This document shows, in pieces, positions 63,044-64,000 of a stretch of DNA of 64,000 nucleotides (the stretch's first letter is position 1; each line of letters starts with the position of its first letter). This DNA comes from Bacteroidota bacterium (GTDB taxonomy: Bacteria; Bacteroidota; Bacteroidia; Cytophagales; Cyclobacteriaceae), in NCBI GenBank assembly GCA_018266435.1, contig JAFEAL010000011.1, forward strand, positions 28,404-92,403, read 5' to 3'. The notes beneath the pieces are model-generated. The model was not told where the DNA came from and searched no databases. It saw nothing but the letters and a program-made list of their open reading frames with translations. The translations under genes were made by a program, and so were the position numbers.

Positions 63044-63625
63044 ATGAAACTCAAATTAGTAATTACTCTATTTACTGTGTTCTTTGGAACAACCCTAATT
63101 GCACAAAACCTTGACAGTATAAAGACCGAATTGGAACGAGATTATAATGCATCATTATCCTTACGACAAAAAGTAATGCCGACAATTAATAAGTATGGGT
63201 ACAAGTCAAAACAAATGGACTCATTGAATTCATTAATACTGAATTTTGACTCATTAGCATTAGGACGAACCATTAACATTATAGAGAAGTACGGATGGTT
63301 AGGAAAATCGAAAATTGGACATATTGGAAACCAAACCTTGTTTTTAAATATTCAACACGCTAACGACAAGAACGTTCGAGAGAAATATTACCCAATGCTG
63401 GAGAAATCAGCTAAAACTGGAGAATCAAACCTATCCGACATGGCAACAATGAAAGATAGAATTTTGGTCGAGAATGGACAGCAGCAGATATATGGAACTC
63501 AAAGAGACATAGAAGGGAAATATTTTCCAATCAATGACATAAAAGGACTTAATAAGAGACGTAGACAAGTGGGACTGGAGAAGTTAAAAGTAAATGATGG
63601 TGACTTGAGACAAGCCCAAATTTAA
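63044..63625 (+). CDS. Exported DUF6624-like protein
   Basis: 193 residues with a signal peptide (MKLKLVITLFTVFFGTTLIAQ). Helical, with LFLNIQHANDKNVREKYYPMLEKSAKTGE and the polar patch NGQQQIYGTQ, a pattern I associate from memory with DUF6624 proteins often found as cassette or immunity-like genes. Flanked on both sides by inverted GAGCTACAAC-type repeats, so it may be a mobile cassette gene. Function unknown. Confidence 0.65.
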   Translation: MKLKLVITLFTVFFGTTLIAQNLDSIKTELERDYNASLSLRQKVMPTINKYGYKSKQMDSLNSLILNFDSLALGRTINIIEKYGWLGKSKIGHIGNQTLFLNIQHANDKNVREKYYPMLEKSAKTGESNLSDMATMKDRILVENGQQQIYGTQRDIEGKYFPINDIKGLNKRRRQVGLEKLKVNDGDLRQAQI

Positions 63626-63640
63626 AGAGTGACGGTGGAT

Positions 63641-63820
63641 GCGCACGAGCTACAACAGCGTGCATATGGCCATTGCCGGGGTTCGGTTTTATTTGTAGTT
63701 TCGTTTCTTAACAACGCCTGGTCACGTGGGACGGTGATGGAGCAGGTCGCCAAAGTCATTTCGCTACGCTCATTTGACTTTGGCTCCTTTCCCGGCAACG
63801 TCATATGCACCAACGTTAGC
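63641..63820. repeat. Long palindromic element, attC-like
   Basis: The left arm GTGCATATGGCCATTGCCGG (63660-63679) matches the complement of CCCGGCAACGTCATATGCAC (63791-63810) with few mismatches. Inside is a second perfect hairpin, GCCAAAGTCA (63749-63758)/TGACTTTGGC (63775-63784). Outside are GCTACAAC and CAACGTTAGC, resembling the R'' and R' ends of integron attC sites. The element begins just after the stop of the DUF6624-like gene, where attC sites sit in cassettes. Confidence 0.45.
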
Positions 63821-63926
63821 GGTCATTGTAAATGTACAAGCATTAAACGCCCGACAAAAAAACTAACACTTCGTTGGTCTTGTTAATTATTTTTCGCAAC
63901 TCGACATTGACGTCTTAAACTTTGTT

Positions 63927-63934
63927 TATATTTG
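63927..63934 (+). promoter_or_regulatory. TAnnTTTG promoter near the window end
   Basis: TATATTTG with TTG at 63907-63909 (gap 17) fits the Bacteroidota promoter. It would start transcription just before a short frame (63942) and a small terminator-like hairpin at 63963. The downstream gene probably continues beyond the window. Confidence 0.4.
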
Positions 63935-63962
63935 TGCCATTATGAGGCAAAAATATTTTCAT

Positions 63963-63981
63963 AGCGTTCTACGCTTTTTTT
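63963..63981 (+). terminator. Short terminator-like hairpin at window end
   Basis: AGCGT (63963-63967)/ACGCT (63971-63975) with a three-base loop is followed by seven T. The stem is only five pairs, so it may be an attenuator, or chance. Confidence 0.3.
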
Positions 63982-64000
63982 CTTAACCAAATCTGGTTGA

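Noticed and set aside
63629..63886. Plus- and minus-strand frames within the palindromic element
   Set aside because: They lie entirely in the attC-like inverted repeat and mirror its symmetry.

Overview
The window looks like chromosomal DNA of a Bacteroidota bacterium, probably from the order Cytophagales. This rests on a giant secreted protein with a type IX secretion (T9SS) C-terminal sorting domain, a TonB-dependent receptor with a carboxypeptidase-regulatory-like N-terminal domain, TAnnTTTG-type -7 promoter elements, DUF3667 and bifunctional-nuclease (DUF151) proteins, and few Shine-Dalgarno sequences. No tRNA, rRNA or CRISPR array was seen.

Layout. 1-9.4 kb: a cell-surface cluster (truncated outer-membrane barrel, lipoprotein, 2468-residue T9SS cargo with fibronectin-III-like, PKD and Omp28-like parts) closed by a terminator. 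9.5-25.5 kb: mixed housekeeping and envelope genes: a TerC membrane protein fused to a DinB/YfiT-like domain, a YheT-type hydrolase overlapping an SRAP paralogue that lacks its catalytic residues, a MORN-repeat/barrel fusion, a MazG-like pyrophosphohydrolase, two small genes behind a perfect 28-bp palindrome, the Prc protease, GumN and TlpA-like proteins, and an ECF sigma operon with a membrane protein built on three repeats. 25.5-41.1 kb: core genes (class V aminotransferase, DnaQ-like exonuclease, dnaB, etfBA, DUF151 nuclease, nucleoside transporter, gyrB, ppk1), with a probable structured non-coding RNA at 26.68-26.90 kb. 41.2-48.4 kb: a LytTR membrane regulator followed by a tight run of di-haem cytochrome, MauG/CcpA-type peroxidase, beta-helix/cytochrome fusion and TonB-dependent receptor, which reads as one periplasmic redox and uptake system.

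48.4-64 kb is accessory DNA. It holds an 89-bp MITE-like inverted repeat, an LRR protein, and a Mu/Tn7-like transposition module: an XRE repressor gene transcribed divergently from an operon of an unknown protein, a DDE transposase and a degenerate AAA ATPase whose last residues match a sliding-clamp-binding motif. Then come the ImuA-ImuB-DnaE2 mutasome with a convergent SRAP gene, a long gene-poor stretch, and a DUF6624-like gene flanked by inverted GAGCTACAAC repeats resembling integron cassette ends.

The best candidates for something undescribed are the transposition module with its possible clamp link (50.4-54.9 kb), the cytochrome/beta-helix/TonB system (42-48 kb), the TerC-DinB fusion and the catalytically stripped SRAP paralogue. 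Family names come from recognised motifs and recalled family knowledge; no database search was run.
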